A stretch of DNA of 64,000 nucleotides from Verrucomicrobiota bacterium (lineage in GTDB: Bacteria; Verrucomicrobiota; Verrucomicrobiia; Limisphaerales; PALSA-1396): assembly GCA_016200005.1 (NCBI GenBank), contig JACQFP010000078.1, positions 81,229-145,228 of the forward strand. Direction: 5' to 3'. The notes beneath the pieces were generated by a model. The model worked only from the letters and a program-made list of their open reading frames with translations. It had not been told where the DNA came from and did not search any database. The position numbers and the translations under genes are program-made. Shown here piece by piece: positions 52,106 to 59,365 of the stretch; the first letter of the stretch is position 1, and every line of letters starts with the position of its first letter.

Positions 52106-52534
52106 ATGAAGGCGACGAGAGGAGATTACACGCTGAGTTGCTCAGAGGCCGACCAACAGGCTGAACGGATTCACGCGTATCTCACGCGCTCCTACTGGGC
52201 CAACGGCATTTCACTCGAACTCGTAAAGCGGAGTATCGCCGGCTCGCTGTGTTTCGGCATATTCCATCAAGGCGAGCAGGTGGCTTTCGCGCGAGTGGTG
52301 ACCGATCGAGCGACGTTCGCCTATCTCGGCGACGTGTATGTGACGGTGGTTGCGCATCCGGATCTTCAGGGACTTCGCCGCTTCACGCTGGCGACGCGTG
52401 ATGCGCACGGCCTGTATGCGAAGTTTGGTTTTGCCGCGCCGGCGCAGCCCGAAATGCTGATGGAGATTGCGAAGCCGGGATTGTATCTCCGCCAAGACGT
52501 GTCTGAAAACGACGCGCCCCTGCGCGCAGAATGA
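52106..52534 (+). CDS. GNAT-like protein missing the acetyl-CoA loop
   Basis: 142 residues from ATG 52106. It begins as a familiar GNAT family: IHAYLTRSYWANGISLELVK, SLCFGIFHQGEQVAFARVVT, DRATFAYLGDVYV, and ends with AHPDLQGLRRFTLATRDAHG and LYAKFGF. In relatives I know, about 15 residues including RGxGLGxxL lie between DVYV and the TVVAHPDL helix; here they are absent and the frame continues without a shift. The loop holds the acetyl-CoA pyrophosphate, so the product is probably inactive as an acetyltransferase. The upstream start at 51995 would overlap the cupin gene. Third gene of the cupin-cupin-GNAT set. Confidence 0.8.
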   Translation: MKATRGDYTLSCSEADQQAERIHAYLTRSYWANGISLELVKRSIAGSLCFGIFHQGEQVAFARVVTDRATFAYLGDVYVTVVAHPDLQGLRRFTLATRDAHGLYAKFGFAAPAQPEMLMEIAKPGLYLRQDVSENDAPLRAE

Positions 52535-52602
52535 CCTGACCGCTGCACTCAACGGCATTGGACTGTCGTCCCATCGCGAGAGGTTGCATCGGCCACCGCA
52601 AC

Positions 52603-52672
52603 GTTCGGAGTCCCGCGTTTACGCGGCCGGGCGTCCACACCGCAAGGGCCGCGTAAACGCGGGACTCCGAAC
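52603..52672. repeat. Y-shaped palindromic repeat with spacer
   Basis: Outer stem GTTCGGAGTCCC / GGGACTCCGAAC and two hairpins, both CCGCGTTTACGCGG-like, separated by about 16 extra nt. Same family as 43561 and 47446. Lies in the 297-nt gap between the GNAT-like gene and the ECF sigma gene. Confidence 0.8.
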
Positions 52673-52831
52673 GGCACTCCGAACTGATCGCGGACTGCAC
52701 CCGGCACTTCTGTTTGGAGGCTCTCATCGCGAGTCCCACCGACCTGCTCCTTAGTCCCATTGTGTCGTCCCCGCGTTCGGAGCACAGAATGGCAGTCTCA
52801 AATTTTGATTCAGCACCAAGCCGAACGAATA

Positions 52832-53398
52832 ATGAATGCAGCCGATCAATTTGAAGCCATTGTGAGCGAGTATTACGAACCGCTCTACCGGTTCGCGATG
52901 AGCCTCACGCGCGCGGAGGTCGACGCGCGGGATTTGACCCAGCAGACATTTTACATCTGGGCGACGAAAGGACATCAACTGCGCGACATCACCAAGGTCA
53001 AGACCTGGCTGTTCACGACGCTGCACCGCACGTTCCTCGCCACGCGCCAAAGGCAGAGCAAATTTCCTTGTTGCGAATTGGACGAAGCTTCTCAGGACCT
53101 GCCGGCGCTCATGCCGGAACCCGCCGTGCCGCTGGACGCTGCACAAGCCCTGTCCGCGTTGGCGCGAGTGGACGAGGTCTCCCAAGCCGCCGTGGCGCTC
53201 TTCTATCTGGAGGACTGGCCCTACAAAGACATCGCCGCAATTCTCGACGTTCCGATCGGCACGGTCAAATCGCGCATCGCCCGCGGCCTCGCGCAGCTCC
53301 GGAAAATTCTTACGTCGGACGGCAGCGTCGCTGAACGCATTCATTTGGAACGGGACTTAAGTGCCACTCGCCTCCAGGAACAACTCGGCAACTTCTAA
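52832..53398 (+). CDS. ECF-type sigma factor
   Basis: 188 residues from ATG 52832. Region 2 contains YYEPLYRFAMSLTRAEVDAR and DLTQQTFYIWATKGHQLRDI with KTWLFTTLHRTFLATRQRQS; region 4 contains ALFYLEDWPYKDIAAILDVP and IGTVKSRIARGLAQLRK, the -35 helix. Size is usual for ECF factors. No anti-sigma gene is adjacent, and no extra domain is fused, unlike the two long sigma proteins in this window. The downstream secreted DUF3455-TIGR03118 gene and the small enzyme genes may be its regulon. Confidence 0.92.
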   Translation: MNAADQFEAIVSEYYEPLYRFAMSLTRAEVDARDLTQQTFYIWATKGHQLRDITKVKTWLFTTLHRTFLATRQRQSKFPCCELDEASQDLPALMPEPAVPLDAAQALSALARVDEVSQAAVALFYLEDWPYKDIAAILDVPIGTVKSRIARGLAQLRKILTSDGSVAERIHLERDLSATRLQEQLGNF

Positions 53399-53457
53399 AT
53401 CCTAAGTCAGTCACTGCCGCGTTTGGCAGCGGCATTAACTCACAGAACAAAAATTAC

Positions 53458-55011
53458 ATGATGAAAAAGTCACAACTCAATTGGGCCGGCCGATGTTTCG
53501 TTCCGGCAATCAAATCCCTCAAGTCCACGATGCTGCTGCTGTGCGCCGCGGCCGCCTTGACCGCGCGAGCCGATGCCGATGATCGCGTGCCCGACCTGCC
53601 GCCCGTCTGCGCGAGGATCGCGGCGCCCGAGGGCAACCAGGTTGTCTTCCACGTTTATGCGGTCGGGGTGCAAATCTATCGCTGGGACGGGAGCGCCTGG
53701 ACGTTTGTTGCGCCCAACGCAGTTCTTTACGCCGACGCCGATCACCAAGCGCAAGTCGGGACGCACTTCGCCACGCCGACCGGACCGGCTTGGGAAAGCA
53801 CCAGCGGCAGCCGGGTCGTGGAGCAGCGGGTGGACGGCTGCACGCCGGATTCGACCGCGATTCAATGGCTGCTCTTGCGGACCCTTTCGGAAGAGGGAGC
53901 GGGTGTCTTTAGCGGCGTGAACTACGTGCAGCGCGTCAACACGGTCGGCGGATTGTCGCCATCCACCGCGGGCGCGTTCGTCGGCGAGGAAAAGCAGGTG
54001 CCCTACACGGCGGAATACTTTTTTTATCGTCCGACAACCGAGCGCTACCGCCAGACCAATCTGGTGTCGGACCTGCCGGACGTGGCGCAGTTGCAAGACA
54101 TCAATCTCGTCAACGCGTGGGGCGTTTCGTTTGGCGGGGCCGGCCCGTTTTGGGTGAACAATAACGGCACGGGCAAGTCAACGCTGTATGCCGTGACCAA
54201 CGATGCCAACGGCGCGGAGATCGTTACGAAGCAAACGCTCGAAGTCACGATTCCCGGCGGCGCTCCAACCGGCGTAGTGAGCAACAACAAAGGCGGTTTC
54301 AACGGCGACGTCTTCCTGTTCGCCAGTTTGGACGGCACCATTTCGGGCTGGCGTTCCGCCTTGGGAACGACGGCTGAAACGCTGGCGACTCGAGCGAGCG
54401 CGGTTTACTCAGGGTTGGCGCTCACGACGAACTCCAGCGGCCCGCTGCTCCTGGCGGCCAATTTCGCCGGGGGCACACTCGATGCCTTCGGCCCGAGCGC
54501 GAATCTCGTCGCGCAATTCACCGACGCGAGCGCGCCGGCTGGTTACGCGCCCTTCAATGTTCAGGTGGTCAACGGCGCGGTGTTCGTGATGTTCGCCAAA
54601 CATGAAGCTGGCGATGGACGCGGTCTAATCGACGTGTTCGAACCGGAGACCGGTGCGTTCCATCGCTTCGCGACCGGGACGGACGCGGGCGGCAAGCTGG
54701 CCCAGATCAACTCGCCTTGGGGAATAGCGTTGGCGCCAAAAACTTTTGGAAAACATGGTGGCGACTTGCTCGTCGGCAATTTTGGAAGCGGCACGATCAT
54801 GACGTTCGGCTTGGACGGCAAATTCCACGGCCTGCTCAAGGGCCTGGACGGTGGAGCGATCGAGATCGAGCGGCTCTGGGGATTGACCTTTGGCAACGGC
54901 GGCCGGGCGGGAAGTCCGGATGCGCTGTTCTTTGCCGCGGGACCGGTTGCCGAAACTCATGGGTTGTTCGGCAACCTGAAGCCGGCAGCCGAAACCGAAT
55001 CACACGAATAA
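53458..55011 (+). CDS. Secreted DUF3455-TIGR03118 fusion protein
   Basis: 517 residues. A signal region (TMLLLCAAAALTARADA, about residues 24-40) is followed by a DUF3455-type domain: GNQVVFHVYAVGVQIYRWDG, VLYADADHQAQVGTHFATPT, GPAWESTSGSRVV, WLLLRTLSEEGAGVFSGVNY, to about 200. The rest is a TIGR03118-type beta-propeller: TNLVSDLPDVAQLQDINLVN, AWGVSFGGAGPFWVNNNGTG, SNNKGGFNGDVFLFASLDGT, NSPWGIALAPKTFGKHGGDL, ending GRAGSPDALFFAAGP. The two families are normally separate. Both are of unknown function. It lies about 60 nt after the ECF sigma gene. Confidence 0.83.
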   Translation: MMKKSQLNWAGRCFVPAIKSLKSTMLLLCAAAALTARADADDRVPDLPPVCARIAAPEGNQVVFHVYAVGVQIYRWDGSAWTFVAPNAVLYADADHQAQVGTHFATPTGPAWESTSGSRVVEQRVDGCTPDSTAIQWLLLRTLSEEGAGVFSGVNYVQRVNTVGGLSPSTAGAFVGEEKQVPYTAEYFFYRPTTERYRQTNLVSDLPDVAQLQDINLVNAWGVSFGGAGPFWVNNNGTGKSTLYAVTNDANGAEIVTKQTLEVTIPGGAPTGVVSNNKGGFNGDVFLFASLDGTISGWRSALGTTAETLATRASAVYSGLALTTNSSGPLLLAANFAGGTLDAFGPSANLVAQFTDASAPAGYAPFNVQVVNGAVFVMFAKHEAGDGRGLIDVFEPETGAFHRFATGTDAGGKLAQINSPWGIALAPKTFGKHGGDLLVGNFGSGTIMTFGLDGKFHGLLKGLDGGAIEIERLWGLTFGNGGRAGSPDALFFAAGPVAETHGLFGNLKPAAETESHE

Positions 55012-55028
55012 CCGACTGGAGAACATTC

Positions 55029-55256
55029 ATGCCACTACTCAATGTCAAACTGATGGAAGGCGTTTTCACGCCCGACCAAAAGCAGGAAATGATCCGCAAG
55101 CTCACCGACGTGATGGTGTCGGTCGAAGGAGAATCCATCCGCCCTGCGACGTGGATTATCGTCGAAGAAGTCAAGAGTAGAGAATGGGGTGTTGGCGGAA
55201 AAACCGTCAGCACCGCGGATGTAAAAGCCCGCGCGGTCAGCAAGCCAGCAAGCTGA
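55029..55256 (+). CDS. 4-oxalocrotonate-tautomerase-family protein
   Basis: 75 residues beginning MPLLNVKLMEGVFTPDQKQE, where Pro2 becomes the N-terminal catalytic proline after Met removal. MIRKLTDVMVSVEGESIRPA and TWIIVEEVKSREWGVGGKT follow, the family pattern with the Gly-rich end. Such enzymes tautomerise or dehalogenate small acids. The gene is 17 nt after the DUF3455-TIGR03118 gene, so probably co-transcribed. Reading further upstream in this frame lacks any similarity. Confidence 0.88.
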   Translation: MPLLNVKLMEGVFTPDQKQEMIRKLTDVMVSVEGESIRPATWIIVEEVKSREWGVGGKTVSTADVKARAVSKPAS

Positions 55257-55360
55257 GGCCTTTTTCAATACTCCAGCGCGCCCGGCCATCACCTCGTGAT
55301 TGCGATTTACGCTGGTGATGAGCCGGGTCGTTGGAGTAGAAGTCGAAGCCGCCAAAATTT

Positions 55361-55708
55361 ATGTCTGCGAAACCAACAGCATTCGCCGCGAAACTTGAGC
55401 CGCCTTATTACGCGGTCATTTTTTCCTCGCAACGCACCGAAGGAGATCGTGGTTACGAACGAATGGCCGAGCGCATGTTCGAGCTGGCTTCCACGCAGCC
55501 CGGTTTTCTTGGAGTGGAAAGCGCGCGGGATGCGGACGGTTTCGGCATCACCATTTCATATTGGTCGAGTGCCGAGGCGATCGCCGCGTGGAAGGCGCAC
55601 CTGGATCACAAGCCAGCCCAGGAAGCCGGCAAAAGAGTGTGGTATGCCGATTATCAGGTCAAAATCGCAAAGGTGGAGAGAGCTTATGGAAAAACGCCAG
55701 CGGCTTGA
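55361..55708 (+). CDS. Antibiotic-biosynthesis-monooxygenase (ABM) domain protein
   Basis: 115 residues of the dimeric ferredoxin-like ABM fold: EPPYYAVIFSSQRTEGDRGY, MAERMFELASTQPGFLGVES, ARDADGFGITISYWSSAEAI and AAWKAHLDHKPAQEAGKRVW. ITISYW-SSEAIxxWKxxxxH is the family hallmark. Members act on quinols or anthracycline-type substrates, or degrade heme, while many have no known reaction. Same strand as the tautomerase and DUF1272 genes. Confidence 0.88.
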   Translation: MSAKPTAFAAKLEPPYYAVIFSSQRTEGDRGYERMAERMFELASTQPGFLGVESARDADGFGITISYWSSAEAIAAWKAHLDHKPAQEAGKRVWYADYQVKIAKVERAYGKTPAA

Positions 55709-55751
55709 ACATTTGAAGCGTGCCTGATCATCATACAAGGAAAACACTGCC

Positions 55752-56060
55752 ATGCTCCAACTGAGACCTACTTGCGAGAACTGTAACGCGGCGCTTCCGC
55801 CAGATTCAACGGACGCGATGATCTGTACCTTTGAATGCACCTTCTGCCGTTCCTGCGTCGAAAACATCCTCGACAACGTCTGCTCGAATTGCGGCGGCGG
55901 TTTTTGTCCCCGGCCCATCCGGCCGAAGAACGACTGGAAAGCAGGCGACTACCTCGGCGCGTATCCGGCGAGCACTACGGTAAAACATCGCCCCGTGGAT
56001 CCACGCCAACACAAGCAATTCGCCGCCGCCATCAAATCTATTCCCCCGGAACAGCGATGA
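55752..56060 (+). CDS. DUF1272 zinc-binding protein
   Basis: 102 residues. DUF1272 is a small Cys-rich family; here LRPTCENCNAALPPDSTDAM is followed by ICTFECTFCRSCVENILDNV and CSNCGGGFCPRPIRP, giving about nine cysteines that can build two zinc knuckles, with DWKAGDYLGAYPAST next. Function unknown. It lies 43 nt after the ABM gene. The C-terminal 25 residues (VDPRQHKQFAAAIKSIPPEQ) are helical and charged. Confidence 0.92.
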   Translation: MLQLRPTCENCNAALPPDSTDAMICTFECTFCRSCVENILDNVCSNCGGGFCPRPIRPKNDWKAGDYLGAYPASTTVKHRPVDPRQHKQFAAAIKSIPPEQR

Positions 56061-56119
56061 CTAACGTTTCACACTGAAACCACTGCGAACGAACATCCAA
56101 ACAAAAACGAACCAAACCT

Positions 56120-56425
56120 ATGTATAACAAAGCAAACCTGACCAAGCTAAAAAAGATGGACACTCTCGCGCCACAATTGATGAAAGCCTTCTGGGCCTTC
56201 GACAAAGCGGCCGTCGCCGATGGAGCAATTCCTGTGAAATACAAGGAACTCATTGCCGTCGCCGTCGCGCTCACCACCCAATGCCCATATTGCATCGACA
56301 TTCACAGCACCAACGCGCGCAAGGCGGGAGCAACTGACGCCGAGATCACCGAGGTTGCGATGGTCGCCGCCGCCCTGCGCGCGGGAGCAGCCGTCACACA
56401 CGCCACGCACGCCCTGCCCGATTAA
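56120..56425 (+). CDS. Carboxymuconolactone-decarboxylase-family (AhpD-like) protein
   Basis: 101 residues. FWAFDKAAVADGAIPVKYKE leads to LIAVAVALTTQCPYCIDIHS, where the CxxC (CPYC) and the following His are the AhpD-type redox centre. ARKAGATDAEITEVAMVAAA completes the domain. Such proteins act as alkyl-hydroperoxide reductase partners or small-molecule decarboxylases; the CxxC favours a redox role. Its stop is 45 nt before the PhzF gene. Confidence 0.93.
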   Translation: MYNKANLTKLKKMDTLAPQLMKAFWAFDKAAVADGAIPVKYKELIAVAVALTTQCPYCIDIHSTNARKAGATDAEITEVAMVAAALRAGAAVTHATHALPD

Positions 56426-56470
56426 ACCTACGCCGCGCTGTCCATGAGAAATGGTTTTCAGGAATTCGGC

Positions 56471-57253
56471 ATGAGTTTGCCCTATTACCACGTGGATGCA
56501 TTCACCGGCAGGCAGTTCTCCGGAAACCCTGCCGGCGTCTGCTTGCTGACGGATTGGCTGCCGGACGCGACACTCCAGCGTATTGCCAACGAGAACAATC
56601 TTGCGGAGACGGCGTTCGTCGTGCACCGCGAATCCGCTTTCGACCTTCGCTGGTTTACGCCGACGATCGAGGTCGATTTGTGTGGTCACGCCACGCTCGC
56701 TTCCGCGCACGTTATTTTCCGACACCTCGGCTACCGCCCTTCCGTGATTCGCTTCCGAACACGATCGGGCGCGCTTACGGTCACTCACCGCGAGGAACTC
56801 TTGACGCTCAATTTTCCGGCGCGACCGGCCGCGGTTTGCGCCACCCCAGCCGAGTTGATCGCAGCGCTCGGCCATGCACCGACCCTCACCGCCAAAGCCC
56901 GCGACTACGTCGCTATATTCGACACGGAGCAAGCCATCCGGGAGCTTCAGCCGGACCTGGCGGCGGTGGCCCGACTCGATGCCTTGGGAGTCATCGCTAC
57001 GGCGCCGGGCGAGCACAGCGATTTCGTCTCGCGCTTCTTCGCGCCTCGCGCCGGGATCCCGGAGGATCCCGTCACTGGCTCTGCGCATTGCACGCTGGTT
57101 CCGTACTGGGCTGAACGATTGGGTCGCGCCGAGTTGCACGCGTTGCAGCTTTCCCGAAGAGGCGGAGAATTGTTCTGCGAACAGCGCGGGCAGCGCGTCA
57201 GCATCGCGGGCCGGGCCGTGACGTATTCCTCCGGCTTCATCCACCTGCATTGA
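56471..57253 (+). CDS. PhzF-family isomerase-like protein
   Basis: 260 residues from ATG 56471. MSLPYYHVDAFTGRQFSGNP opens the family fold, ANENNLAETAFVVH has the catalytic-Glu position (LxETAF), WFTPTIEVDLCGHATLASAH is the diagnostic GHAT motif, and PRAGIPEDPVTGSAHCTLVP the second signature. The family isomerises phenazine precursors in pseudomonads, but most members are unstudied and no phenazine genes are here, so the substrate is unknown. Upstream ATG at 56444 was not used because homologues begin near MSLPYYHVD. Confidence 0.93.
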   Translation: MSLPYYHVDAFTGRQFSGNPAGVCLLTDWLPDATLQRIANENNLAETAFVVHRESAFDLRWFTPTIEVDLCGHATLASAHVIFRHLGYRPSVIRFRTRSGALTVTHREELLTLNFPARPAAVCATPAELIAALGHAPTLTAKARDYVAIFDTEQAIRELQPDLAAVARLDALGVIATAPGEHSDFVSRFFAPRAGIPEDPVTGSAHCTLVPYWAERLGRAELHALQLSRRGGELFCEQRGQRVSIAGRAVTYSSGFIHLH

Positions 57254-57361
57254 AACGAGGAACGGCTTCACCGGCTTGACGCTGGAGTCGCGGAAATTAC
57301 TCGGGCTTAGGGCGGGAACTTTTGCCGACCGCACCAAAGCACTGACCGCGAGTGCCGCAGA

Positions 57362-59098
57362 TCACTTTTCCAGGTTCACAAAGTCTCGGGCCTCTTCCAC
57401 AGCGAGGCGTCTGGTGCCGCCTTGGCCGACTTCAAGCAATTCGCGGTAAAAAGTCCGGGCCAGGCCAGTGTCGCCGGTGGCACGCGCGGCGCGTGCGGCG
57501 CCCAGCAGGCTGTTGAAGCGCCGCGGGTAAAGCGCCAACGACCGTTTGTAGGCAGCGAGTGCTTCTGCCGGGTGCTTTTGATCGAGGAGAAGGTCTCCCA
57601 AAAGCTCGTGGGCCGGCAGGGTCGGCCCGGGAGTCACGGGGGGCTTCGGCGTGGAGGCTTCAAGCTCGGCGGCTTCGCGCATTAGCGCGACGCTGGATTT
57701 CCTGTCCTGCTCTGCGTGCGCAAGCCAGGCCTGCACGTCGAGACGCAGGACGCGGATGTTGCGCGCAAACAGCTCTTCGCCGGTCTTCCTCGCGGCATTT
57801 TCCAGTTCCTGGAGACGCTCGCCAGCCCGCCGCGCTCCGTCAACTTTCCCTTCGTGCGCAGCACCGAGACCACGAGCGAACCACGTCACCGCCTCAGGCC
57901 ACATGAAACGGTCCCAGTCGAGCGTCGGCGGTTCGCGCGGAGCAAGCGACATCGCCTCGCCCCACGCACGACGCTCCAGCGCATAGCGCGCCTGGGTGGA
58001 CGCGAGGTGAAACGCGGTCTTGAAGGTCGGCTCAAGTCGCGCGGTTCCCAAGAGACGCTTCAACTGCGCCGCAGCCCGTTCGTCGTCGCCTTTTTGGAGA
58101 TACGCATAGATCAGGTATTCTATGGCGTGAGGGAATTCATCCCACACGAACTGACCACGGATGCCGGCGGGATATTCCAAGGCCGCCCCTGCCGCCAACA
58201 AGTTTCCCCGGATGACTCCTTCCCAGTCGCCGAGGCGAGTGTAAATGTGCGTCGGCATGTGGAGCGCGTGGGGATTGCGCGGAGCGACTTTCTCGTAACC
58301 GCAAATGACCTCGAATTCTTCGCGTTCCCGCCCGGGAACGTCGTTGGCGTGGACGAGGTAGTGCATCGCGCCAGGATAGTTGGGATTTCGCTTGAACACA
58401 CCGAGGAGCAGCTTGGCAGCGCGGTCGGCATGCTCTCGCGAAATCTTATCCGACGGCGCGGTGGCCAACAGCGCCAAAGCGTAGAAGGCTGCCGCCTCAG
58501 GGTCCTGCGGGAAAGCCCCGTGGACTTTTTCCATGGCTTGCTCCCAGCGACGGATTCGTTCCCAATAATTCAACGACTCAGGCTCGCGGAAGAAAGCCTC
58601 GACCGCAGCCACGAAGAGACGCTCGCGCGCGGTGGCCGGCTCAAGTGCCCTGGCTTTCTGCACTTCGTCCCACCCACGGCGGAGGTCTGCCGGTCCCGGG
58701 CGCGTCGGCCAGAGAGGCTGGAACAACGTCATCGCGATCCCCCAATGCGCCATCGCACATTCCGGATCAGTCTTCACCACCTGCTCGAACGCCTCCCTGG
58801 CCTGCGGATAGGTCATGTGATGCAGCAAGGCGACCGCTCGATTGAACTCCGCCTGGGCCGGCTGGGAGCAGGAGATCGGAAAATCCACCTTGCCCAAGGC
58901 GGCGTCGCCCGGCTGATTTGTCTGGCCGTTCGTCGCGGTTACCCAACTCGCGAACAAAAATCCCATCAGCGCGGTGACGAAACGCCGCCCGCTGACATAA
59001 GGCAAGCGGCGCTCGATGGTCTGTCCGCTCAGGGCAGCTTCGCCCCCTCGCGGCTCGAACACCGTGCCGCTGTTCGTCGCTTTTAGTTCAACTGCCAT
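57362..59098 (-). CDS. Large secreted TPR protein
   Basis: 578 residues from ATG 59098, with AAGGAG about 8 nt upstream. An N-terminal membrane/signal segment (VTALMGFLFASWVTATNGQ) is preceded by about 40 residues. TPR repeats follow: FNRAVALLHHMTYPQAREAF, DPECAMAHWGIAMTLFQPLW, RNPNYPGAMHYLVHANDVPG, LHMPTHIYTRLGDWEGVIRG and, at the C-terminus, LLGDLLLDQKHPAEALAAYK. Related to the lipoprotein at 47588. The last 140 residues are duplicated in the chimeric gene at 42345. Function unknown; the conserved HMPTHIY motif is shared by the family. A longer reading to 59149 exists but lacks a ribosome-binding site. Confidence 0.82.
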   Translation of the reverse strand: MAVELKATNSGTVFEPRGGEAALSGQTIERRLPYVSGRRFVTALMGFLFASWVTATNGQTNQPGDAALGKVDFPISCSQPAQAEFNRAVALLHHMTYPQAREAFEQVVKTDPECAMAHWGIAMTLFQPLWPTRPGPADLRRGWDEVQKARALEPATARERLFVAAVEAFFREPESLNYWERIRRWEQAMEKVHGAFPQDPEAAAFYALALLATAPSDKISREHADRAAKLLLGVFKRNPNYPGAMHYLVHANDVPGREREEFEVICGYEKVAPRNPHALHMPTHIYTRLGDWEGVIRGNLLAAGAALEYPAGIRGQFVWDEFPHAIEYLIYAYLQKGDDERAAAQLKRLLGTARLEPTFKTAFHLASTQARYALERRAWGEAMSLAPREPPTLDWDRFMWPEAVTWFARGLGAAHEGKVDGARRAGERLQELENAARKTGEELFARNIRVLRLDVQAWLAHAEQDRKSSVALMREAAELEASTPKPPVTPGPTLPAHELLGDLLLDQKHPAEALAAYKRSLALYPRRFNSLLGAARAARATGDTGLARTFYRELLEVGQGGTRRLAVEEARDFVNLEK

Positions 59099-59355
59099 AC
59101 AGCTCTCCTTTCCAATCGTTATCGAGTTCATTTTTCTGAACCTCATCATGCTTGGTCATATCATAACCGCCCAGGGTCATCTCGGCGCCAAAGGCACTCG
59201 AAAGCTCCAACGCCGCGCATGCAGCCGGGTCGGCGCGCATTGCTTGAGCATGGGCGCCGGTCCGCGAACCACGGTTTGGCCAAGTTTCCCTCAACGATCC
59301 GCAACGGCACGTGGCCCGGGGTGTCGTTCAGCTCTGTGTTTTGATTCGTGTTCAT
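59088..59355 (-). pseudogene. Possible broken small gene of about 85 codons
   Basis: Two overlapping frames each hold half of a protein-like text. The first starts at ATG 59355 with MNTNQNTELNDTPGHVPLRI, then VEGNLAKPWFADRRP, and turns Arg/Cys-rich. The second, in another frame, gives LSSAFGAEMTLGGYDMTKHD and EVQKNELDNDWKGELYGS before a stop overlapping the TPR start. A frameshift near 59230 would join them. I do not recognise the family, and both halves may be chance. Any product would be upstream of and coupled to the TPR gene at 57362. Confidence 0.25.
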
Positions 59356-59365
59356 TCGGGTCCCT

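Noticed and set aside
57716..59086. Open frame of 456 codons on the plus strand
   Set aside because: Antisense to the TPR gene at 57362 and rich in Arg and His; no domain seen.
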